Counted from the stretch's first letter, positions 1-6,493 are shown. The stretch is 8,453 nt of DNA from Synergistaceae bacterium (GCA_017458545.1 JAFTBA010000276.1:1-8453); one strand, 5' to 3'. Notes: generated from the sequence alone by a model not told the origin. A program made the numbers and translations.

Positions 1-18
1 AAACTTTCGGCCAGCCAT
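1..18 (-). CDS. 5' end of an unidentified gene leaving the window
   Basis: Only six codons are visible, reading M-A-G-R-K-F on the minus strand from an ATG at 18-16. The call rests on a near-perfect Shine-Dalgarno (AAGGAGG, plus-strand 28-34) placed 9 bases upstream of the ATG. It is also supported by the long AT-rich upstream region with promoter-like elements and by the terminator of the preceding gene at 271-326, which implies an independent transcription unit. Six residues are too few to name a family, so the product is unknown. The start is inferred and the gene could be spurious, but the ribosome binding site is one of the strongest in the window. Confidence 0.5.
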
Positions 19-27
19 GTGCTAGTG

Positions 28-34
28 CCTCCTT
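28..34 (-). promoter_or_regulatory. Shine-Dalgarno of the partial left-edge gene
   Basis: The minus strand reads AAGGAGG with a 9-base spacer to the ATG at 18-16. This site is the main reason for calling a gene start at the left edge. Confidence 0.6.
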
Positions 35-176
35 AATTTGGGATTTGCTATGTTATAACGACAAGCACATAACCTTATCCCAATAAGCATTATGGTATAA
101 TTGAGCCACTAAATGCAAGGGACAAACAAAGTTTTTGACTTTTGATTATGTGCTATGTTTATACTTAAGCAAAATT

Positions 177-185
177 ATTATAACA
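177..185 (-). promoter_or_regulatory. Candidate extended -10 promoter for the left-edge gene
   Basis: The minus strand reads TGTTATAAT, a perfect TG-n-TATAAT extended -10. The region 17 bases upstream (200-205, ACAAAA on the minus strand) is a poor -35, which extended -10 promoters can tolerate. Transcription would start near 170 and give a leader of about 150 nt. A nearer alternative is TTGCAT (118-113) with CATAAT (94-89) at an 18-base spacer, starting near 82. Sequence alone does not decide between them. Confidence 0.35.
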
Positions 186-270
186 CATACCCTTGTTGTT
201 TTTGTACTTTTTCAAAATAACTTCCCGTAAAATTCGCGCAGATTCCAAAAATTTACAGTCTAAATTTACA

Positions 271-326
271 GACTCACAAAAAACAAAAAATAAACAGGGA
301 CATTGCAATGTTTAACGATGTCCCTG
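271..326 (-). terminator. Intrinsic terminator of the dehydrogenase gene
   Basis: A perfect 9-bp inverted repeat, CAGGGACAT (295-303) and ATGTCCCTG (318-326), extends by a G-T wobble and a G-C pair to an 11-bp stem with a 10-base loop. Read on the minus strand, the stem is followed at once by a T-rich run (294 down to about 276), the classical rho-independent layout. It lies 31 bases beyond the dehydrogenase stop codon. On the plus strand no U-tract follows, so it should act only for minus-strand transcripts. Confidence 0.82.
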
Positions 327-356
327 TCCGTTATTCTCTCTGAACGTTCTCAGGCT

Positions 357-1322
357 CTAAACCGCTGCAGGAAAATTTACCTCCTGACTGTTCGCCTCAT
401 GTATCTGTCTCAGTATCTCAACTGCTACCTCAAGTGCTTTCTTCCCGTCGCCTCCTCCAACAACAGGCGGTCTGTGTTCCCTCACGCACCTCACGAAATC
501 AGCAAGCTCTAATTTCAGCGGTTCGCTCTTAGGGAAAACAGGTGTCTCACGAATCTCTACCTGTCCCTCAGGATTATTCACGCACCTCGAAATCTGTACC
601 GTCTGCAATTCGTAGTTCACCGTTATCTGTCTCTCGCGTTCTACAACTTCAAGCTGTCTGCATTTCTTCTGCGCGCACCTCGATGTCAGTATATGCGCAA
701 GCGTTCCGTCCTCAAACGTTATATGTACGTCAGCTATGTCTTCGTGTTCGGTGAAAACACATGCACCTGTTGCGGCAATCTTCGTTATCTTAGAAGGCAC
801 CAGCGACATCACTATGTCTATGTCGTGAATCATCAGGTCAAGCACTACTCCTACATCATTAATTCTCGGCGTAAAAGGTGCTGTCCTCCTCGCGTCAAGG
901 TAAACGGGTCTGCATGTTATCCCAGAAATATATCTTATCGCACTGTTGAAACGCTCTATATGTCCCACCTGTAACACTAAATTTTTCCTGTCGGCTATGT
1001 CCAGTAATTCCCCTGCCTCCGAAGGTTTCACAGTTACAGGCTTCTCGACAAGAACATGTATTCCTGCTTCAAGTGCCGTCTTCGCTATCTCATAATGCTG
1101 ACTTGTAGGAACTACTACAGATATTGCATCGGGTGATTTACGCCGTATAAGTTCTTCGAGCGAACCGTATGCAGGTACTCCTAAATGTTCACCGATGAAT
1201 CTCGCGCGTTCAATATCGCTGTCGGCAACCCCTACGAGCTGGGCATCAGGTAACTCAGTATAAATCCTTGCATGATGCTGCCCTAAATGCCCTACGCCTA
1301 TAACTGCAACTCTCTCTGTCAT
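357..1322 (-). CDS. Gfo/Idh/MocA-family NAD(P)-dependent dehydrogenase
   Basis: A 321-residue cytoplasmic oxidoreductase of normal length for the family. The N-terminal Rossmann fold shows the dinucleotide loop G9-V-G-H-L-G14 after a hydrophobic strand. The family EKP motif is E93-K94-P95, with K94 the expected active-site lysine, and the catalytic-region motif D162-L-M-I-H-D167 includes H166. The segment QVGHIERFN (118-126) is typical of the subgroup that, in other diderms, sits in lipid A (lpx) clusters and is thought to oxidise UDP-amino sugars, as GnnA does. Assignment to that subgroup is from memory. Here the gene stands alone, with its own terminator and no lpx neighbours, so the substrate is uncertain. 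The ATG at 1322 is preceded by a purine-rich AAGGGGACAGGA stretch that can serve as ribosome binding site. The stop is TAG at 359-357. The gene is transcribed divergently from the small gene at 1444. Confidence 0.9.
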   Translation of the reverse strand: MTERVAVIGVGHLGQHHARIYTELPDAQLVGVADSDIERARFIGEHLGVPAYGSLEELIRRKSPDAISVVVPTSQHYEIAKTALEAGIHVLVEKPVTVKPSEAGELLDIADRKNLVLQVGHIERFNSAIRYISGITCRPVYLDARRTAPFTPRINDVGVVLDLMIHDIDIVMSLVPSKITKIAATGACVFTEHEDIADVHITFEDGTLAHILTSRCAQKKCRQLEVVERERQITVNYELQTVQISRCVNNPEGQVEIRETPVFPKSEPLKLELADFVRCVREHRPPVVGGGDGKKALEVAVEILRQIHEANSQEVNFPAAV

Positions 1323-1344
1323 GATTAATATCCTGTCCCCTTAT

Positions 1345-1367
1345 TGAAAATATCTGTGAAAATATCT
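1345..1367. repeat. Tandem 11-bp direct repeat in the dehydrogenase leader
   Basis: TGAAAATATCT occurs at 1345-1355 and again, identically, at 1357-1367, separated by one base (12-base period, about one helical turn). It lies 23 bases upstream of the dehydrogenase start codon. A one-turn period suits side-by-side protein binding, but chance duplication in AT-rich DNA is also possible. Confidence 0.6.
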
Positions 1368-1401
1368 CTATTGTTACTTATCACACAATACGTAATTTTT
1401 G

Positions 1402-1410
1402 TGGCATAAT
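1402..1410 (+). promoter_or_regulatory. Candidate extended -10 promoter of the small gene
   Basis: TGGCATAAT matches TG-n-TATAAT except for one base. No good -35 is visible 16-18 bases upstream. Transcription would start near 1417, leaving a leader of about 27 nt that contains the Shine-Dalgarno at 1428-1434. Confidence 0.45.
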
Positions 1411-1437
1411 AATACGAAATTTTTTTCGGGAGGTAAA
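1409..1437 (-). promoter_or_regulatory. Candidate promoter of the dehydrogenase gene
   Basis: On the minus strand TTTACC (1437-1432) and TATTAT (1414-1409) are separated by exactly 17 bases. Transcription would start near 1402 with a leader of about 80 nt. The -10 overlaps the -10 of the divergent small gene (1402-1410), so the two promoters would compete. A second possibility is TTGTGT followed after 16 bases by GATATT, closer to the gene. Both are only partial matches to consensus. Confidence 0.35.
1428..1434 (+). promoter_or_regulatory. Shine-Dalgarno deciding the start of the small gene
   Basis: GGGAGGT ends 9 bases before the ATG at 1444. It favours this ATG over the in-frame TTG at 1399, which would lie upstream of this site and of the likely transcription start. 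Confidence 0.8.
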
Positions 1438-1443
1438 GTACTC

Positions 1444-1776
1444 ATGACTAAACAGGAAATAATCGCAAAGGTTAATGAACTTATTGCTGCACCTTCAGTT
1501 TGTGCTAAAGTCAAAGAAGCTGCTGAGGCTTACTTGAAATCGCAGGACAAAAAATCTGCTGAAGCTCTCGTTAAAGCACTTGAGGCTGAAGTCTGTACTG
1601 TTGACGAACTGATAGGGCTGTGCGAGTCCGAAACAGGTGCAAAATTTTTCGGTGCTGAGAAAGCTAAGGCAATGGCTGAACAGGCTAAGAAATCAAAAGA
1701 TAACGGCAATAAATATTGTATTTACCCCGCTTGTCAGGCAGGAAGTGTAATTTACGAAAACAGAGAAATGTTATAA
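1444..1776 (+). CDS. Small cysteine-motif protein of the family often mislabelled 'Hsp90'
   Basis: A 110-residue, mostly helical, charged, soluble protein with no signal peptide or membrane segment. It begins MTKQEIIAKV and has alanine- and lysine-rich helices. It ends with Y91-C92-I-Y-P-A-C97, a C-x4-C motif that may bind a metal or a thiol ligand. I recognise the layout (N-terminal helices, a 'GAKFFGAEKAKA'-type segment at 65-76, terminal Cys-Pro-Ala-Cys) from short proteins of anaerobic Firmicutes and Synergistota. Databases often name these 'molecular chaperone Hsp90', although nothing in them resembles Hsp90 ATPase domains. As I recall, relatives usually have C-x-C-P-x-C here, and this protein has tyrosine in place of the middle cysteine. 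Three further cysteines are C20, C51 and C60. It appears monocistronic, with its own promoter and a terminator 43 bases after the stop. Its function is unknown. Confidence 0.8.
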   Translation: MTKQEIIAKVNELIAAPSVCAKVKEAAEAYLKSQDKKSAEALVKALEAEVCTVDELIGLCESETGAKFFGAEKAKAMAEQAKKSKDNGNKYCIYPACQAGSVIYENREML

Positions 1777-1777
1777 T
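1769..1777 (+). promoter_or_regulatory. Extended -10 element over the small gene's stop codon
   Basis: TGTTATAAT is a perfect TG-n-TATAAT and includes the TAA stop at 1774-1776. The -35 region is weak: 1749-1754 reads AATTTA. Transcription would start near 1784, upstream of the terminator hairpin at 1819-1865. It could therefore drive a short terminated RNA of about 80 nt, or, with readthrough, secA. Confidence 0.4.
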
Positions 1778-1818
1778 CTTAGGGTACAGCGCGTACAAAC
1801 TGTCAAAGAATTTCGAGG

Positions 1819-1865
1819 AATGCTGCATACGTACCTTTAAGGCAACGACATGCAGTATTTTTTTT
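1819..1865 (+). terminator. Intrinsic terminator between the small gene and secA
   Basis: A 10-bp stem with one G-T wobble pairs AATGCTGCAT (1819-1828) with ATGCAGTATT (1850-1859). It is followed by an uninterrupted T-run that overlaps its foot (1858-1865). The apical part can fold further (CGT 1830-1832 with ACG 1845-1847; CCT 1834-1836 with AGG 1840-1842), giving a long imperfect hairpin. It most likely ends the small gene's transcript and insulates secA, or acts as an attenuator if a promoter at 1769-1777 is active. Confidence 0.72.
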
Positions 1866-1868
1866 CTG

Positions 1869-1900
1869 TTGAGTTGTAGCAAGTTTCAATTCATGATAAT
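1869..1900 (+). promoter_or_regulatory. Possible secA-operon promoter
   Basis: The terminator upstream implies a promoter between 1866 and 1932. The best visible -10 is GATAAT (1895-1900). Possible -35 boxes are TTGAGT (1869-1874, spacer 20) or TTGTAG (1874-1879, spacer 15), neither ideally spaced. TTTCAA (1884-1889) with TACACT (1906-1911) at a 16-base spacer is another option. The location is more secure than the exact boxes. Confidence 0.3.
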
Positions 1901-1932
1901 CTTTCTACACTTTAATACATAAAGGAGATCAC

Positions 1933-4593
1933 ATGTTTTTCGACAGCATAAAAAAATTATTAGGGCTTGATCCCAACGACAGGGCTTTACAGAAATACGG
2001 CAGCCTCGTCGAAATTGTAAACTCATATTCGGAAAGCATACACGCTAAATCAGACAGCGAAATCAAATCACGCTTTCAGGAACTCAAAGCTCAGGTTCAG
2101 AATGAAGGCTCTGAACTTGATGACGTACTCCCCGAAGTTTTTGCCATCGTCCGAGAAGTCAGCGATCGTACTATCGGCCTCCGTCATTATGACGTTCAGC
2201 TCATAGGCGGTATGGCTCTTCATGACGGACGCATCGCTGAAATGAAAACAGGTGAAGGCAAAACTTTAGTCGCTCCTCTCGCAATAGTACTTAACGCAAT
2301 GAACGGTCAGGGCGTTCACTTGGTTACAGTCAACGACTACTTAGCCAAACGCGATGCAGAATGGATGTCCCCTGTCTATAATTTCTTGGGACTGACAGCA
2401 GGTGTAATTTACCCCTACATGCCCGAAGACGAACGCATTAACGCTTACAAAGCGGACATCACTTACGGTACTAACTCCGAGTTCGGGTTCGATTACTTAC
2501 GCGATAACATGGCCATGCGCGAGTCAGAGATGGTTCAGAGAGGTCATAACTTCTGCATAGTTGACGAGGTAGACTCGATTCTCATTGACGAGGCAAGAAC
2601 TCCGCTAATCATTTCCGGACCGTCTGATGATGACGCAGGACTCTACGTTAAAGCCGACAGTGCTGCCCGTAACTTGAAAGAGGGCACGGACTTTGAGAAG
2701 GACGAAAAAGAAAAAAGCATTTCCATGACCGAAGCAGGTATTCAGAAATGCGAGGATTTTCTTAAAATGCCGGGCTTATTCTCTGACGCTGCACATTCCG
2801 ATTTGGCTCACAGAGTCGTTCAGTCGTTAAAAGCTCACACACTCTACAAACGCGACATTGATTATGTCGTTAAAGACGGCGAAGTAGTAATCGTTGACGA
2901 GTTCACGGGCAGATTAATGGTCGGCAGAAGATACTCTGACGGATTACATCAGGCCATCGAAGCCAAAGAACGCGTTAAAGTCGGCAGAGAGTCTCAGACA
3001 TTAGCGACAATAACACTGCAAAATTATTTCAGAATGTATCACAAGCTCGCAGGTATGACGGGTACTGCTGCAACTGAAGCGGAAGAGTTCAGGGAAATTT
3101 ACGGCCTTCAGGTTGTGAGCATTCCGACTCACAGGCCGATGATTCGAGTCGACAATCCCGATGTTATTTACGCAACCGAACACGAGAAATTCAGTGCAGT
3201 TGCCGATGAGGTTGCAGAACGCCACAAGAACGGTCAGCCTGTTTTAGTAGGCACAACCTCAATCGAAAACTCCGAGAGAGTCAGCAAACTCCTCAAAGCC
3301 CGGAAAATACCCCATCAGGTTCTCAACGCCAAGTATCATGAGAAAGAAGCCTACATAGTTGCTCAGGCAGGCCGTGAGGGAGCTGTTACCGTTGCAACAA
3401 ACATGGCAGGACGCGGAACTGACATAATGCTCGGCGGTAACCCTGAGTTTCTTGCTAAGGACAAGTCGCGCGATGACCCTGCAGAGTACGAACGCCTGTT
3501 CAAAGAGTTCACTGCCTCATGCAGTGCCGAACACGAACGCGTAGTGAAAGCAGGAGGACTCGCAATAATAGGCACTGAACGCCACGAGTCACGCAGAATC
3601 GATAACCAGTTGCGCGGACGTTCAGGCCGTCAGGGTGATCCTGGAACTTCGCGTTTTTACCTGTCGCTTGAGGATAATCTGCTGAGGCTGTTCGGGTCTG
3701 AAAAGATTCAGCCGTTAATGGGCAAATTAGGACTTAAGGACGGCGAAGCAATAGAGTCCTCAGTGTTGAGCAGAATAATAGAGAACTCACAGAAGAAAGT
3801 TGAGGAATTACATTTCGACATCAGAAAACAGCTGCTTGCTTACGACAACGTTATGAATCAGCAGAGGGAAGCAATATATTCCGAGCGCGGTGAAATTCTT
3901 GCGACACCTGATGACGAAATGACAGGCTACGGCTGGGAAGTAGTGCGCGGAGTCATTAATGACATTCTCGATAAATATTTCCCTGAAGGCCATGAGGCTG
4001 AGCCTGACCCTCAGAGGGCAGCGGCAAGATTAAAGGCATTATTCGGTGCAGGTGCTGAAGGGAAAATAGCTGAAGTTGACAACCGACTCGATATGGAAGG
4101 AATGAGGAATGAGATTCTTGACGGCGTTAAGGTGCGTTACGACTCGAAAATCTCTGAGCTTAACGCTAAACAGGAAGTTCCTAATATAGCAGGTTCAATC
4201 ATACGTTTTATACTGCTTGATACTTTGGACTCAGCGTGGCGCGAACACTTAACGGGTATGGACGAACTCAGGCGCGGTATCGGCCTGCGTGCAATAGGAC
4301 AGAAAGACCCCTTAATAGAATACCAGTTCGAGTCGTATAACCTGTTTACCGAGATGATGGAGAGGGTTAAGAATACTTTTACCGAACAGATATTCAGGGT
4401 GAGACTGTTCAGCGAGGAGTCCAGGCGCGAGCGTAAAATGACTATGGAAAAACAGGAGTTCAAAATGTCTGGCGCAGCAGTTTCAGACTCACCGCGCGAA
4501 CCCGTAAGAAAAACCGTTAAGGTAGGACGTAATGACCCCTGCCCCTGCGGTTCAGGCAAAAAATATAAATATTGTCACGGAAGGGGGCTGTAA
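1933..4593 (+). CDS. secA: SecA preprotein translocase ATPase
   Basis: An 886-residue protein, full length for the family, that drives export of unfolded preproteins through SecYEG at the cytoplasmic membrane by ATP hydrolysis. Visible landmarks in order: Walker A MKTGEGKT (104-111, K110) and Walker B DEVD (211-214) followed by SILIDEARTPLIISG. The preprotein-binding and joining region contains YVVKDGEVVIVDEFTGR (311-327). The second motor domain has TNMAGRGTDIMLGGN (489-503) and the arginine-finger-type segment GRSGRQGDPG (562-571). The helical scaffold and two-helix finger surround DSAWREHLTGMDELR (766-780). The C-terminal zinc motif has C870, C872, C881 and H882. That tail binds zinc and, in many bacteria, SecB and phospholipids. 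The ATG at 1933 follows an AAAGGAGA ribosome binding site with a short spacer. It is the first gene of the apparent operon, and the next gene starts 4 bases after its stop. Confidence 0.98.
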   Translation: MFFDSIKKLLGLDPNDRALQKYGSLVEIVNSYSESIHAKSDSEIKSRFQELKAQVQNEGSELDDVLPEVFAIVREVSDRTIGLRHYDVQLIGGMALHDGRIAEMKTGEGKTLVAPLAIVLNAMNGQGVHLVTVNDYLAKRDAEWMSPVYNFLGLTAGVIYPYMPEDERINAYKADITYGTNSEFGFDYLRDNMAMRESEMVQRGHNFCIVDEVDSILIDEARTPLIISGPSDDDAGLYVKADSAARNLKEGTDFEKDEKEKSISMTEAGIQKCEDFLKMPGLFSDAAHSDLAHRVVQSLKAHTLYKRDIDYVVKDGEVVIVDEFTGRLMVGRRYSDGLHQAIEAKERVKVGRESQTLATITLQNYFRMYHKLAGMTGTAATEAEEFREIYGLQVVSIPTHRPMIRVDNPDVIYATEHEKFSAVADEVAERHKNGQPVLVGTTSIENSERVSKLLKARKIPHQVLNAKYHEKEAYIVAQAGREGAVTVATNMAGRGTDIMLGGNPEFLAKDKSRDDPAEYERLFKEFTASCSAEHERVVKAGGLAIIGTERHESRRIDNQLRGRSGRQGDPGTSRFYLSLEDNLLRLFGSEKIQPLMGKLGLKDGEAIESSVLSRIIENSQKKVEELHFDIRKQLLAYDNVMNQQREAIYSERGEILATPDDEMTGYGWEVVRGVINDILDKYFPEGHEAEPDPQRAAARLKALFGAGAEGKIAEVDNRLDMEGMRNEILDGVKVRYDSKISELNAKQEVPNIAGSIIRFILLDTLDSAWREHLTGMDELRRGIGLRAIGQKDPLIEYQFESYNLFTEMMERVKNTFTEQIFRVRLFSEESRRERKMTMEKQEFKMSGAAVSDSPREPVRKTVKVGRNDPCPCGSGKKYKYCHGRGL
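4581..4587 (+). promoter_or_regulatory. Shine-Dalgarno for the GTG start at 4598
   Basis: AAGGGGG lies inside the last codons of secA, 10 bases before the GTG. It supports the GTG as the true start of the exported protein and suggests tight coupling to secA. Confidence 0.55.
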
Positions 4594-4597
4594 TTCA

Positions 4598-6460
4598 GTG
4601 AAACATAAATTTTTTCTGACAGCCGTTATTCTTGTAACGGTGTTATGCACCGTGTCATATGCAGGTGATTTAGGTGATTGGTCGCGTTTCAGAATGCCTG
4701 ACATTGATGAGATGAACATGTCCGAAATGATGTCGGATTATTCGGGAACAGGTGAGTTTGTTGAAACTGAAACAAAGGGCTATAACCTTCAGCGTATGAA
4801 ACAGATAAACCCCGACTTCAACACTTACCCCGAAGCTCACGGAATAATCTGGCTCAAACACGTAACATATTCGCGTTCCGATACGGGAGGAGTCGATATA
4901 ACTCGGCTTTACGTTATTTTGGGACGGAGGGGTTTATCAGGCAAGTGGTTAAACTGGAACATTCAGACCCCTGCAAAAGGTTCAACTGAGATTCTTGACG
5001 CGAGCGTTTACGATTTCAATTCACTGGCGCGGATAAACAATGTCCCGGTTGAGGAGGACGTTTCAGCAGGAATTAAGAGCGTTAAGTTTATGGGACTTCC
5101 CGATACTTTTATCATTGCAATTTCGTGGAAGGAGACTCTTCCCGATATGCTGAGTATTGAGGGGCTTGTTTGGTTTCAGGAGGAGTTAAGGGTTTGGGAG
5201 GCAATCGCTGAAGTACATTCACCCCAGAAATTAAACACAATAACTTTCCCTGAACCGCTTACTCCGGAACTAGAGAATCTCGGAATTGAAACCGTTTACA
5301 ACTGGAGGCGCATTAATACCGACCCTTACAACGACTCCGCAGAACTTGCGCGCATTCACAGGGCAGGTGTAGTGTTCAGCACTAAGCAGGGTTATTCGGG
5401 TCTTCAGTCTGCGGTTAAAGAGGCAGAGTCAACAGGTGATATTCATGCACCTGCCGAAGCACTTTCGGCGTTCAAACGCTCAAAGGACGCAGGGACTCAA
5501 AAGTTAATCGAATGGCTTTTATCCCAGCCCGAAATAATTTTGGCCGAAGGTACTCCGCGAAAAATTCCTTCAACAGGAGCTTGGACTAAACGCGAAAAAA
5601 TACTGCTCGCTAAATCGTGGCTTAACTCCCAGAAAGTTAATGCCTCATTATGCTGGGATCTTCCTTTTGAACCCGATGAAAGGACTCCGATTAATTCGGC
5701 AATGTTTTTGAATCCGTTGCTTGATGTTCAGGATATTAAGGGCGTAACATTCCATGACATGAATATTTCTTCGCCTTCATTGCTCGGCGGTCTAAAAGTT
5801 TTCAGCATAAACAACAGTGAAAAACTCTTCTCAAGGCGCATACCCTCCTCCAAATCAGGCGATAACAGACTCAGTGCAGTTATGGATCTGCGTTTAACCG
5901 AACAGGGAATAATGAACGGTACTGTCAGGATAATTCCGCGAGGAGCATGGGCAGCGTTTCTTTTGGGGAATAACCCCGATGACGGTACGGCAAGAGGAGC
6001 ATTGCTCTCACTGTTCCCGTTACTGAGCAATTACAGGGATGTTAAGTACAGGAATGTTAAGGGAGCTGCTGAAATTTCGTTTGAGGTTGACAATAAGCCC
6101 GGTATAGGCGGAACAGGCAGAGGAATTTTAGCGATACTTCCATTTTTCGAGCCTTCGTTTGTGAGGAGACTTGGAACTTATGAGCCTCCCGTTGAAATAA
6201 AATTCCCGTTCATAATCGACATGAATATAACATTGTCATTCCCTAAGAACGCAAGTGAGGCACTTGTTTCGGGTAAGACACAGAAGAACCCCGACAGGAT
6301 AAATTACAGCGACAGTTACCTCAACAAAAGGCACAGGCTCATAGCCGAATCGCGCTTTGAACTCAACATGCAGAGCGTTTCATCAGGTAACATGTCATTA
6401 TTGAGAAGGTGTCTTGAAGGCTGGCGTTTATTTGCGGCCAGACATATACCGATAAGGTAG
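4598..6460 (+). CDS. Exported DUF3857/transglutaminase-like protein, probably catalytically inactive
   Basis: A 620-residue protein from a GTG start. That start yields a clean signal peptide: K2-H-K4, a hydrophobic core to about residue 19, and probable cleavage after S20-Y-A22. A longer in-frame reading from 4532 would bury this peptide behind secA-overlapping residues. The mature chain has a beta-rich N-terminal half (about 60-215), then a segment at about 318-390 that I align by eye to the transglutaminase core of DUF3857 proteins. The final part, from about 420, contains repeated beta-type segments. In the core, the usual R-x-G-D-C-K-D nucleophile motif appears as S-T-G-A-W-T-K, placing W329 where the catalytic cysteine would be. 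A possible equivalent of the acidic catalytic residue is D387 in FHDMN, but the expected histidine near 370-378 (FLNPLLDVQ) is absent. It may therefore be a binding or structural protein in the periplasm. The family assignment is tentative; export is well supported. It lies 4 bases after secA. Confidence 0.6.
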   Translation: MKHKFFLTAVILVTVLCTVSYAGDLGDWSRFRMPDIDEMNMSEMMSDYSGTGEFVETETKGYNLQRMKQINPDFNTYPEAHGIIWLKHVTYSRSDTGGVDITRLYVILGRRGLSGKWLNWNIQTPAKGSTEILDASVYDFNSLARINNVPVEEDVSAGIKSVKFMGLPDTFIIAISWKETLPDMLSIEGLVWFQEELRVWEAIAEVHSPQKLNTITFPEPLTPELENLGIETVYNWRRINTDPYNDSAELARIHRAGVVFSTKQGYSGLQSAVKEAESTGDIHAPAEALSAFKRSKDAGTQKLIEWLLSQPEIILAEGTPRKIPSTGAWTKREKILLAKSWLNSQKVNASLCWDLPFEPDERTPINSAMFLNPLLDVQDIKGVTFHDMNISSPSLLGGLKVFSINNSEKLFSRRIPSSKSGDNRLSAVMDLRLTEQGIMNGTVRIIPRGAWAAFLLGNNPDDGTARGALLSLFPLLSNYRDVKYRNVKGAAEISFEVDNKPGIGGTGRGILAILPFFEPSFVRRLGTYEPPVEIKFPFIIDMNITLSFPKNASEALVSGKTQKNPDRINYSDSYLNKRHRLIAESRFELNMQSVSSGNMSLLRRCLEGWRLFAARHIPIR

Positions 6461-6481
6461 AGATAAGATAAAGATAAGATA
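6461..6481 (+). repeat. Purine-rich tandem repeat ahead of argS
   Basis: AGATAAGATA occurs at 6461-6470 and again at 6472-6481, an 11-base period, starting right after the previous gene's stop. Related GATAAGGTA and GATAGAGACAGAT segments flank it. No hairpin or promoter is evident. The tract may be slippage-derived spacer or an unstructured loading region for ribosomes. Confidence 0.6.
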
Positions 6482-6493
6482 GAGACAGATTTG

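Larger units (their letters stand above)
19..356. other. AT-rich intergenic region with leader, promoter candidates and a terminator
   Basis: No convincing coding region is present here. Reading leftward on the minus strand, it holds the terminator of the dehydrogenase gene (271-326) and a tandem direct repeat AAATTTACAG (249-258 and 262-271). It also holds an extended -10 element (177-185), a palindrome ATTAT-GGT-ATAAT (89-101) and a 5-bp hairpin CTTAT/ATAAG (74-78/83-87). An 8-bp palindrome GTTATAAC (52-59) and the Shine-Dalgarno of the left-edge gene complete the list. The 9-bp word TGCTATGTT occurs at 46-54 and 151-159, and AGCACATAA (64-72) is inverted at 146-154. The region probably serves as promoter and untranslated leader of the left-edge gene; any regulator is unknown. 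Confidence 0.55.

Noticed and set aside
116..205. CAAGGG (116-121) and CCCTTG (190-195) followed by T-rich sequence as a terminator
   Set aside because: The six-base arms are 68 bases apart with little supporting pairing, so a stable terminator hairpin is unlikely.
1399..1443. TTG-initiated N-terminal extension of the small gene
   Set aside because: The extension runs through the likely -10 element and the Shine-Dalgarno. The ATG at 1444 has an ideal ribosome binding site and gives the expected family N-terminus.
1716..1922. Short plus-strand open frame between the small gene and secA
   Set aside because: It overlaps the end of the small gene in another frame, crosses the terminator hairpin and T-run, and has no ribosome binding site.
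4137..4559. Minus-strand open frame of 140 codons
   Set aside because: It is fully antisense to the conserved 3' part of secA and shows no recognisable motif. It is a shadow of the real gene.
4532..4597. Upstream ATG start for the exported protein inside secA
   Set aside because: It would place 22 extra residues before a well-formed signal peptide and overlap the secA zinc-binding tail out of frame.
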